Of a stretch of 32,860 nt of DNA, positions 17,001-21,456 are shown piece by piece; the stretch's first letter is position 1; each line of letters opens with the position of its first letter. The translations under genes and the position numbers were made by a program. A model generated the notes under the pieces. It was given only the letters and a program-made list of their open reading frames with translations, had not been told where the DNA came from and made no database searches. The stretch lies in contig JAEUPH010000002.1 in NCBI GenBank assembly GCA_016790395.1, positions 1 to 32,860 on the forward strand. Reading direction: 5' to 3'. The DNA is from Rubrivivax sp. GTDB taxonomy: Bacteria; Pseudomonadota; Gammaproteobacteria; Burkholderiales; Burkholderiaceae_C.

Positions 17001-18446
17001 GCACTGCGCGCAGTTGCTGCTGGTGCTGGGCGCCCAGGCGTGGATGTTGGTGATGCTGGGCATCACCTGGTAGTTGCTGCCGCTGGTGTGGCAGCTGGTG
17101 CACTGCGCCGTGGCCGCGTAGGGGATGTGGTTGGCGGGCTTGTCCACGCCGCTGAAGGCGCTGGTGCTGCTGTGGCACTGGCTGCAGTCGCCCGTGGACG
17201 GGTGGGCCGGGTCGGCCACGGCGAAGGCGCTGCCGCCCGCCGTGGGGCGCGACTGGAAGCCGCGGTACTGCGCGCCCGGCGTCAGCACCAGCGGCGTGGC
17301 GGGGTAGGCACCCAGGCCCATCCACACCATGCCGGTGTCGTGGCAGGTGTTGCAGCCGCCGGTGATGCCGCGGTGGATCTGCGCCGACGAAGGCGCCGGC
17401 GCGGCGAAGCCGGTGCCGGGGGCGGTCTTCGTGGCCGAGGCCGGCACCGGCAGGGCCGGCGTGCTGGCCAGGTGGCAGGCTTCGCAGGGCGCTTCGGTGG
17501 GGATGTGCGCGCCGGCGCCCGGGGGCGCCGTGGGCGGCATGCCGACGATGGCGCTGATGCCGGCGAAGCGCGCCGTGCTGCCGGCGCGCTGGTGGCAGGC
17601 GTCGCAGCCGCTGCTGATGCCGACGTGGCTCATCAGCGCGCCGGAGAACTTCGCGCCGTTGCCCACCGGCAGGCTGGGCGTGCCCGTGCCGGGGCCGGCG
17701 TGGCAGGTCTCGCAGGCGCCGGTGGTGGGCAGGTGGTCGGCCGGGAAGCCGACGACGCTGAAGTTGGCCGACGGGATGGCGAAGGACGCCGCCGCCGCCG
17801 CGCTGTGGCAGCTGGCGCAGCCGGAAGTCTGCGTCGGGGCGTTGGCGTGGATGTCCGCCAGCGACGGGATGACCGAGAAGTTCGGGCTGCGGTGGCAGGC
17901 GCTGCAGGAGGCGCCGGGCCGCGTGGGGATGTGGTTGGCCGGCTTGGCCGCCGCCGGCAGGAAGGCGGTGGTGACGTGGCACTCGTCGCAGGACGCGATG
18001 GTGGCCGGATGGCCGTTCGGCTTGCCGCGGCCACGCACGTTGTCGTGGCAGCCGGCGCAGCCGCCGGGGGCCACGCCGGTGTGCCTGAACATCACCGACG
18101 AGAAGCCGTTGACGCTGTGGCAGGCGTCGCAGGCCTCGGTGGTCTGGATGTGCAGGTTGGGCATGGCCACCGCACCGCGCGTGTTGTTCTGCGCGTGGCA
18201 GGTGGCGCAGTCGCGCGGCGTGCCCTTGAAGATGCCGCGTTGGTGGCAGGCCTCGCAGCGCACGTCCTCGTGCTTGCCGCGCAGCGGGTAGCCCGTGGCC
18301 GTGTGGTCGTAGCTGCTGGCGCTCTGCGCGAAGGACGGGGACGCGAAGGCGAGCAGCGCGAGCAGCACGAGGCCCAGCCACGCGCGCAGCCAGGCTGCGT
18401 GCCGCTCGGACGTCTTCATTGCTGCGTGTGCCGCGAAGGCCTGCAT
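8037..18446 (-). CDS. Giant multihaem cytochrome c with 92 CXXCH motifs
   Basis: An exported c-type cytochrome of about 3469 residues. I counted 92 CXXCH motifs by reading through the protein, about one per 38 residues. Order: signal peptide ending near SFAQS; an N-terminal four-haem section; 11 copies of a 7-haem unit of about 267 residues (haems 5-81); a diverged C-terminal section (haems 82-92). Inside a unit the seven motifs have fixed followers such as CSQCH..AF, CAQCHGAAAPSFAIP, CEVCHVG and CNACHEAG-VWMGMGAYP. Non-motif His residues occur about once per haem (NHIP, IHAN, NHIP, SHAG, AHIP, IHAG, AHP), as expected for bis-His ligation. The repeats are poor in charged residues and rich in Ala, Ser, Thr, Pro and Gly. 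ATG 18446 was chosen because GGGGAAGAGG precedes it; ATG 18419 gives a shorter signal peptide and remains possible. Probable periplasmic-to-extracellular electron carrier. Confidence 0.93.
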   Translation of the reverse strand: MQAFAAHAAMKTSERHAAWLRAWLGLVLLALLAFASPSFAQSASSYDHTATGYPLRGKHEDVRCEACHQRGIFKGTPRDCATCHAQNNTRGAVAMPNLHIQTTEACDACHSVNGFSSVMFRHTGVAPGGCAGCHDNVRGRGKPNGHPATIASCDECHVTTAFLPAAAKPANHIPTRPGASCSACHRSPNFSVIPSLADIHANAPTQTSGCASCHSAAAAASFAIPSANFSVVGFPADHLPTTGACETCHAGPGTGTPSLPVGNGAKFSGALMSHVGISSGCDACHQRAGSTARFAGISAIVGMPPTAPPGAGAHIPTEAPCEACHLASTPALPVPASATKTAPGTGFAAPAPSSAQIHRGITGGCNTCHDTGMVWMGLGAYPATPLVLTPGAQYRGFQSRPTAGGSAFAVADPAHPSTGDCSQCHSSTSAFSGVDKPANHIPYAATAQCTSCHTSGSNYQVMPSITNIHAWAPSTSSNCAQCHGAAAASFAIPANNFAIVGLPSNHIPTNASCEVCHVGPGSSIAATPVTDGAKFSGSLMSHAGISNGCNACHQPAGSATAFAGITRIVGMPATSPAGPNAHIPSSTTCETCHLASRPADFVPASATATAPGTGFASPAPTGAMIHTGVTGGCNACHEAGLVWMGMGAYPISPAVITVGAQYKGFHTRPTAAGSATSVADAAHPATGDCVQCHGSTAAFTAVDKPANHIPTAANAACNACHKGSNFAVMPSLADIHANAPSTTGNCAQCHGAAAPSFAIPANGFAVVGMPANHIPTTASCEVCHVGPGSSISLLPVGDGAKFSGSLMNHAGINKDCASCHLPAGNSSSFAGIARLIGLPPTNPPGTSSHIPSSTVCESCHIGSLPVGFIPASAAKTAPGTGFATPAPTGAQIHAGVTSGCNACHEAGYVWMGMSAYPIAPTSLVPGAQYKGFQTRPRAAAGTFNVADPAHPLNGDCSQCHGSTVAFTAVDKPANHIPYAATAQCNSCHKSSDYTITPTLADIHANAPSTTTNCAQCHGTAAASFAIPANNFSIVGLPTNHIPTAASCEVCHVGAGSSIAALPVGNGAKFAGSLMSHAGITTNCASCHVPAGSSAAFAGIARIVGMPPTSPAGAQAHIPSSTTCESCHLGSVPAGLIAASATKTAPGTGFATPAPTGAMIHAGISSGCNSCHEAGLVWMGMGAYPISPATLTAGASYTGFHTRPRAAGSATSIADPAHPVGRDCSECHANTTAFTGVDKPANHIPYAATAQCNSCHTSNDYAVRPTVTAIHANAPSTSTNCAQCHGAAAASFAIPATNFSVPGMPADHIPTTASCEVCHVGAGSSIAATPVLDGARFSGSLMSHAGISSNCVACHAPSGSGLQFAGIGRIVGMPLTSPPGPNAHIPSSTKCESCHLGSVPSGLIPASATKTFPGTGFATPAPTGAMIHAGVTSGCVACHEASMVWMGMGAYPISPSTLTPGASYTGFQTRPRAAAGTFNVADPAHPASGDCVACHAGTTAFTGVTIPSNHIPYAASATCNACHTTSDYKRPPTLTAIHANAPSTTGNCAQCHGAAAPSFAIPASNFSIVGLPANHLPTTASCEVCHVGPGSSIAALPVLDGARFSGSTMSHTGITKNCVACHQPAGATTAFAGITRIVGMPPTSPAGASAHIPSSTVCEACHLGSVPAGPVPASATATAPGTAFASPAPTGAQIHAGVTGSCNTCHEAGLVWMGMGAYPITPSVITAGAQYRGFQTRPRAAGGTYSIADAAHPLTGDCSQCHASTVAFSGIDKPANHIPYAASAQCNSCHKAADYAVMPSLTDIHANAPSTTSNCAQCHGAAAPSFAIPGANFSIVGLPANHIPTSASCEVCHVGAGSSIAALPVVDGARFSGSKMSHAGIGGNCVACHQAAGGTASFAGITRIVGMPPTSPPGASSHIPSGTNCESCHLASMPAGLVPASATATAPGTGFATPAPSGAQIHSGITGGCNACHEAGYLWMGMGAYPISPTTLIPGAQYRGFQTRPRAAGSATSVPDAAHPATGDCSQCHASTVAFSGVDKPANHIPYNAAAQCSSCHTSTDYAVMPSLANIHAWAPSTTHNCAQCHGAAAPSFAIPAIGFSIVGLPANHIPTSASCEVCHVGGGSSITALPVGDGAKFSNSAMNHAGITNNCVACHQPAGSTAAFTGITRIVGMPPTSPAGASSHIPSSTTCESCHLGSLPAGLIPASATRTAPGTGFATPAPTGAQIHSGITSGCNACHDTGMVWMGVSAYPITPSTLSPGAQYTGFQTRPRAAAGTYNVADPAHPALGDCSQCHGSTTAFTGVDKPANHIPYNPAATCDACHTSTSYSVMPTLTNIHAWAPSTTTNCAQCHGAAAPSFAIPAAGFSIVGLPANHIPTTASCEVCHVGPGSSIAALPVTDGAKFSNSLMNHAGISKDCVNCHVPAGTTASFAGITRIVGMPRTSPMGATSHIPSSTTCETCHLASMPSGFIPASATKTAPGTAFATPAPTGAQIHAGVSGGCSACHEASYVWMGMSAYPITPSTLTPGASYKGFQTRPRAAAGPYNVADPAHPSTDDCSRCHGSTVAFTGVDKPANHIPYAATAQCSSCHTSTDYAAMPTLANIHANAPSTTTNCVQCHGDAAPSFAIPANGFSIVGKPSNHIPTTAGCEVCHVGAGSSISALPVGNGARFSSSKMSHSGITKDCATCHVPAGTAVNFAGISRIIGMPPTTPVGATSHIPSSTVCESCHLGSVPAGLVNASATATLPGSGFATPAPTGAQIHAGVSGGCSSCHDTGMVWMGMGAYPITPATLTAGAQYKGFQTRPRAGGGTYAVADPGHPTTGECSLCHTNTTAFVGVDKPANHIPYAASAACTACHKSSDYAAMPTLADIHANAQSTSTNCAQCHGANAASFAIPSANFSIVGLPSNHIPTTASCEVCHVGAGSSITATPVPNGAKFSGSRMNHAGITKDCVQCHVPSGTVTNFAGISRLSGMPPTSPVGASSHIPSSTVCEACHLGSVPSGLIPASATRTPPGTGWATPAPTGAQIHNGISGNCNACHDTGYVWMGMGAYPITPATLTSGAQYKGFQTRPTAAGSTYAIKDAAHPATGDCGQCHTGTTYFDGATKPNGHIPTNSSCSACHIVPGDFSVQGLTNNTAMHNNTDLKSTACRTCHAAGPFAGCSTQANCPTPVPLTYVVKQMPLAPGGSPTAPSALTHIPVGTVACEKCHSATNFTTFSGMKMKPTTNAINPSHTAVAAFTCMSCHEYPYVWFGTPNIQTRKPGDHQTAARKPPHDCDECHRVEIKFNDRARIRPVMRAAVNAALPRLLPREALTPGLLPGTGGARRFDHRGVTAGQCQSCHNGQMAKGRPAKHYAPRLSCDACHRSTAWTPAVFTHPTNSAGQCAACHNGVDASGRPGNHFVSVRSCDACHKPLAWQPVRYQHLSPAYQPMVDRPTCVSCHVTNGEVIPRQLHGNPRTRPVPVPPKSGP
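9174..17990 (-). repeat. Eleven in-frame tandem units (801 or 804 bp), each encoding 7 haem sites
   Basis: Measured from one equivalent CXXCH to the next, unit boundaries (high coordinate, minus strand) fall at 17990, 17186, 16382, 15581, 14780, 13979, 13178, 12377, 11576, 10775 and 9974, with the array ending at 9174. The first two units are 804 bp (one extra codon each, at different places) and the other nine are exactly 801 bp. Units are similar but not identical, and sequence variants are shuffled between them (for example GTFNVADPAHP versus SATSVADAAHP after the seventh motif), which suggests recombination or gene conversion. The repeat is protein-coding throughout; it is not a CRISPR or satellite. 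Long near-identical repeats make copy number prone to assembly error and to real variation. Confidence 0.95.
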
Positions 18447-18509
18447 GAACCTCTTCCCCAGCCCCCTCGGCCGTGATGACGCAGTCTTGCCGAGACCCGG
18501 CTGCAGTGC

Positions 18510-18526
18510 GTTAAGCGACACTTAAT
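18510..18526. promoter_or_regulatory. Candidate response-regulator box upstream of the giant cytochrome gene
   Basis: GTTAAG-N5-CTTAAT on the plus strand (18510-18515 and 18521-18526), which is TTAA repeated with an 11-bp period. This fits the paired-hexamer form (Y/H)TTAA(K) N5 (Y/H)TTAA(K) recognised by PmrA/QseB-type OmpR-family regulators, with one mismatch in either orientation. It lies 64-80 bp upstream of the chosen ATG at 18446, in the 122-bp gap between the 24-haem and 92-haem genes. Two regulators of this family are encoded in the window. No clear -10/-35 could be assigned. Functional status is inference. Confidence 0.45.
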
Positions 18527-18534
18527 GTGCAACA

Positions 18535-18550
18535 GCGCCATTTCCGGCGC
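18535..18550. terminator. Weak hairpin after the 24-haem gene
   Basis: GCGCC-ATTTCC-GGCGC, a 5-bp GC stem with a 6-base loop, lies about 18 bases beyond the TAG stop (18569-18571) of the 24-haem gene on the minus strand. There is no U-tract, so it is at best an attenuator or 3'-end stabiliser that would separate expression of the upstream genes from the giant cytochrome. Low confidence. Confidence 0.25.
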
Positions 18551-18568
18551 GCAGACGCGAGCACGGCC

Positions 18569-19978
18569 CTAGGGCCTCGTACCGCGCTTGAGTCGCTTCC
18601 AGTTCTCGTTGTCGTGGCACTGCTCGCAGCGGCGGCCGAAGTTACCTTCGTGTACATCGTCCTTGCGGTGGCAGGCCATGCAGTCGCTGCCCACGGGCGC
18701 GGCCTTGCGGCCGGGCGGCGCCGGCTGCGTGTGGCAGGCCTCGCAGGTGATGCGCCGGTGCTTGCCTTCCAGCCGGAAGCGCGTGCCGCGGTCGTGGTCG
18801 AAGTCCCACAGCGTCCAGGCGCGGACGTTGTGGCAGTTTTCGCATTGCGGCCCGAGCGCCGCCTTGTGGCGGTCGTCCTTGCGGTGGCAGCCGTAGCAGT
18901 CGCGCGGCGCCTCGCGGTAGCGCAGGCTCTGGTGGCAGGCCTTGCACGCCACCACCAGGTGGCCGCCGACCAGCGGGTAGCGCGTCTTCGCATGGTCGAA
19001 GCGCGGCACGCGCCAGTTCAGGTCGCCATGGCACTGCTCGCACTTCTCGCCCAGCGTGGCCTCGTGGCGGTCGTCGCGCTTGTGGCAGCTGAAGCAGGCG
19101 GTGGGGGTGTTCTTGAAGTGCCGCGGCGACTCGTGGCAGTCCGTGCACTTCACCGTCCTGCTGGCATGCGCATTGCGCAGCGGGAACTTGGTCTTGTCGT
19201 GGTCGAAGCTGCCGGGCAGCAGCGTCTTCCAGTTCTGCTCGCCGTGGCAGCTCTCGCACTTGTCGCCGAGCGTGCCACCGTGCTTGTCGTCCTTCTTGTG
19301 GCAGTCGATGCAGCGCGTGGGCGCGCCCTTGAAGTGCGCGTTGTCCTCGTGGCACTGCTTGCAGGGCGTGTCGACGTGCTTGCCCCTCAGCGGGAACTTC
19401 GTCTTCTGGTGGTCGAAGCCGGCCGGTTCCTTCCAGCCGCGCTCGGTGTGGCACTTGGCGCAGTCGCGGCCCAGGGTGTCCTTGTGCTTGTCGTCCTTCT
19501 GGTGGCAGTCGATGCATGTCTTGCCGGTCTTCTTCGCGTACAGCGGCGTGGTGTGGCAGGCCGAGCACTTCACCTGCCGGTGCTTGTCCTTCAGCAGGTA
19601 GCGCGTGTCGGTGTCGTGGTTGAACTGCGAGGGCTTCCAGGCCTTGGTGCCGTGGCAGGTCTCGCACTTCTCGCCGTACTGGCCCTTGTGGCCCTTGTCG
19701 TCGTCTTCCTTGCGGTGGCAGCCGATGCACGTGCGCGGCGTGTCCTTGTAGCGCTGGTCGACGTGGCAGGCGTCGCACTTGGCGTCGATGTGCTTGCCGG
19801 TCAGCGCGAAGCGCGTCTTGTCGTGGTCGAAGCGCGTGGTCTTCCAGTCGCGGGCGCTGTGGCAGTCCTCGCACTTGGCGCCCAGGCTGCCCTTGTGCAC
19901 GTCGTCCTTGCGGTGGCAGCCGTCGCAGCTGAGCGCGGCTTCGCGCCAGCGCTTGCCGGCGACGTGGCACTTGGCGCA
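18569..19978 (-). repeat. Seven tri-haem protein repeats inside the 24-haem cytochrome
   Basis: Haems 4-24 fall into seven consecutive triplets with period about 67-74 codons, beginning at the CAKCH codons whose first base is 19978. Each triplet ends in a W-containing stretch and an FDH...GKH segment. The repeats are more diverged in sequence and length than the 801-bp units of the giant gene, suggesting an older expansion. Confidence 0.85.
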
Positions 19979-20392
19979 GTCCACCTTGGCGTGCTTGTCG
20001 AGCAGTTCGAAATCGGTGAGCTTGTGGTCGAAGGATTTCTGGTCGAAAGCGGCGGCCTTGAAGCCGCGGCCCTTGTGGTCGGTGTGGCAGGCGCGGCAGG
20101 GCTGCTGCTTCTGGTCGCGCTTGCCGTGCCAGCCGGTGCCGGCGCGAACATCCTGTCCCACTTCCTTGTGGCAGGCGATGCACAGGCCGTCCTGCGCATT
20201 GCGGTCGAAGCGCGTGTGGCAGGCCTTGCACTCGTGCTCGGTCTTGACGTGACCTTCGATCACCGGGCCGGGCGACAGCACCGACTCGATGCTCTGCGCC
20301 TGGGCCGGGCCGGATGTCAGCAGCGCCAGCGCCAGCCCGAGGCCGCAGAGCCAGCGCGGCAGCACATCAGTACGCGTGAACCGCGATGACAT
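18569..20392 (-). CDS. 24-haem c-type cytochrome with tri-haem repeats
   Basis: Exported cytochrome of 607 residues with 24 CXXCH motifs by direct count and a signal peptide ending near GPAQAQS. Three leader haems precede seven repeats of a three-haem module (haems 4-24; about 67-74 residues each). The module reads CxxCH...(F/Y)K-(T/A)P, CxxCH-(R/K)KDD-H, CxxCH...W, then FDHDKT-(F)-L-GKH. The protein is strongly rich in Lys, Arg and Asp, unlike the almost uncharged giant neighbour. The final GKH histidine and the DDxH histidine are good candidates for distal ligands. The module resembles doubled-CXXCH, cytochrome c3-like repeats. The ATG at 20392 overlaps the end of the membrane cytochrome b gene by 26 bp, implying a direct functional pair: quinol-side electron donor to periplasmic haem relay (inference). 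Confidence 0.92.
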   Translation of the reverse strand: MSSRFTRTDVLPRWLCGLGLALALLTSGPAQAQSIESVLSPGPVIEGHVKTEHECKACHTRFDRNAQDGLCIACHKEVGQDVRAGTGWHGKRDQKQQPCRACHTDHKGRGFKAAAFDQKSFDHKLTDFELLDKHAKVDCAKCHVAGKRWREAALSCDGCHRKDDVHKGSLGAKCEDCHSARDWKTTRFDHDKTRFALTGKHIDAKCDACHVDQRYKDTPRTCIGCHRKEDDDKGHKGQYGEKCETCHGTKAWKPSQFNHDTDTRYLLKDKHRQVKCSACHTTPLYAKKTGKTCIDCHQKDDKHKDTLGRDCAKCHTERGWKEPAGFDHQKTKFPLRGKHVDTPCKQCHEDNAHFKGAPTRCIDCHKKDDKHGGTLGDKCESCHGEQNWKTLLPGSFDHDKTKFPLRNAHASRTVKCTDCHESPRHFKNTPTACFSCHKRDDRHEATLGEKCEQCHGDLNWRVPRFDHAKTRYPLVGGHLVVACKACHQSLRYREAPRDCYGCHRKDDRHKAALGPQCENCHNVRAWTLWDFDHDRGTRFRLEGKHRRITCEACHTQPAPPGRKAAPVGSDCMACHRKDDVHEGNFGRRCEQCHDNENWKRLKRGTRP

Positions 20393-21275
20393 GCACGATG
20401 GCGCTGATGACCAGCAGGTAGACGAAAGGCACGTGTGCCACGTGCCACCAGGAGAAGAGGCGTTCCCAGGCCGCGAACAGCGCCACGCGGTGCGCGGCGA
20501 GCAGGTATTCGTCGATCAGCAGCCCGGCCGTGTGCACGCGGGCGTTCAGCTTGCGCCGCGTCCAGCCTTCGGTGTGCGCCACCGCCACGAGCTTGCGCCG
20601 CGCCTCGGCATGGCAGAAGCGGGCCGTGCGCCAACGCAGCCAGGGCAGCACGGCGACGGCCCGGAGCACCTCCACCCCGGTGCCGATGCGGCGCTCGATG
20701 GCCCGGCGCTCGAACTCGCGACAGCGCTCCACCACCTTGGGCGCGAAGCGCAGGCGCGCGCTGGTGGTGTTCTCGTGGTCGAGTTGCGCCCGCATCTGGC
20801 CCAGCGTGAGCTTTTCGCCGTTCAGGTTGCGGTGCAGGCGCAGGAAGAGGAATCGTCCGACCACGCCGCTGAGGGCCACGATGGCCATCGAGAAGAAGGC
20901 CACCGACGCGTTCACCGAGCCCAGTTCGAAGTTGGAATGCAGCAGGATCAGCACCGGCCCGGAAACGCCCAGGATCATGTGCGCCGCGAACCAGCCCTTG
21001 GCCGCGCCCCAGCGGTGCATGAAGCGCACGTGCTTGCGCAGCGGGTAGCTCAGCAGCAGCAGCATGCCCACGCCGCCGGCCACGCCCAGCCAGTAGGCGA
21101 TGTCGGACTTGGTGTCGTACAGGCCCAGGCGCGTGAAGCCCCAGCAGCCGCCGATCAGCAGCGCCAGGCCCAGGTACAGCCAGCCGTCGCGGGTGCGCGG
21201 CAGCACGCGCGCCGCCAAGCCGCCGCCCTGGGGGGCGGCAGCGGGAGGCGCAGCGGCAGCAGCGGACTCAGTCAT
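20367..21275 (-). CDS. Polytopic membrane protein, probable di-haem cytochrome b
   Basis: Integral membrane protein of 302 residues that I do not assign to a named family with certainty. Predicted helices are about 31-50, 59-79, 92-113, 123-146 and 280-300, with a basic cytoplasmic region (about 147-265). Histidines sit at helix positions suited to b-haem ligation: H82, H87, H99 and H113 in the first half, and H278, H281, H295 and H300 in the last helix. This is the pattern of ferric-reductase-like or b561-like quinol-linked cytochromes. ATG 21275 was chosen over a TTG at 21287; neither has a strong ribosome binding site. It is first in the minus-strand multihaem operon, overlaps the 24-haem gene by 26 bp, and lies divergent from the flavoprotein gene. 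Likely role: inner-membrane entry point for electrons (inference). Confidence 0.7.
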   Translation of the reverse strand: MTESAAAAAPPAAAPQGGGLAARVLPRTRDGWLYLGLALLIGGCWGFTRLGLYDTKSDIAYWLGVAGGVGMLLLLSYPLRKHVRFMHRWGAAKGWFAAHMILGVSGPVLILLHSNFELGSVNASVAFFSMAIVALSGVVGRFLFLRLHRNLNGEKLTLGQMRAQLDHENTTSARLRFAPKVVERCREFERRAIERRIGTGVEVLRAVAVLPWLRWRTARFCHAEARRKLVAVAHTEGWTRRKLNARVHTAGLLIDEYLLAAHRVALFAAWERLFSWWHVAHVPFVYLLVISAIVHVIAVHAY

Positions 21276-21456
21276 GGCGAGCGACAACGGAGCCGAGCAG
21301 GCTCACCTGGGTTGTTTGCACTTTCAATCCAGTCTAGGGTTCACTCGCCGGCATTGATTAAGCAAAAGCTCATGCAAGGGCCTCGCTTTACAGTCGTTAC
21401 GTGCAGGCCTGCGGGCTTGTGACATCTGCGTCAGCCAGCACCCCCAAGATCGGCCC
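21276..21456. promoter_or_regulatory. Divergent intergenic region, probable bidirectional promoter
   Basis: A 181-bp gap between the membrane cytochrome b gene (minus) and the flavoprotein gene (plus), the largest non-coding stretch in the window and visibly more AT-rich in the middle. TTGATTAAGCAA at 21354-21365 is a 12-bp imperfect palindrome containing the hexamer ATTAAG (21357-21362), related to the paired box at 18510-18526. It also contains an FNR-like half-site TTGAT, but the second half does not match. No confident -35/-10 pair was found on either strand. Confidence 0.45.

Noticed and set aside
9174-17990. Possible CRISPR array or satellite DNA
   Set aside because: Units are 801-804 bp, continuously coding, with no short direct repeats and unique spacers.
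8110-18381. Minus-strand open frame of about 3420 codons overlapping the giant cytochrome
   Set aside because: It is a +1/-1 shadow: no CXXCH motifs, no signal peptide, Arg/Pro/His-rich low-complexity protein, and it is kept open by the GC-rich in-phase repeat.
8178-18476. Two very long plus-strand open frames (8178-12689 and 12696-18476)
   Set aside because: Antisense shadows of the repeat array, made of repetitive Ala/Gly/Arg/Val/His sequence with no recognisable domain; the haem-encoding frame explains the locus fully.
18565-18576. Perfect 12-bp palindrome GGCCCTAGGGCC at the end of the 24-haem gene
   Set aside because: It has no loop and contains the stop codon; most likely chance in GC-rich DNA, so not called as an operator or terminator.
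18527-20389. Plus-strand open frame antisense to the 24-haem gene, with hydrophobic stretches
   Set aside because: Hydrophobicity arises from the complement of Cys/His/Lys codons; no conserved motif, and the 24-haem frame is unambiguous.
8037-20392. Horizontal acquisition of the multihaem genes
   Set aside because: Base composition and codon preference look the same as the neighbours, and no integrase, transposase or tRNA border is visible; cannot be supported from this window.
21354-21367. FNR/ANR box at TTGATTAAGCAAAA
   Set aside because: The first half-site TTGAT matches, but the second half (CAAAA versus ATCAA) matches only two of five positions.
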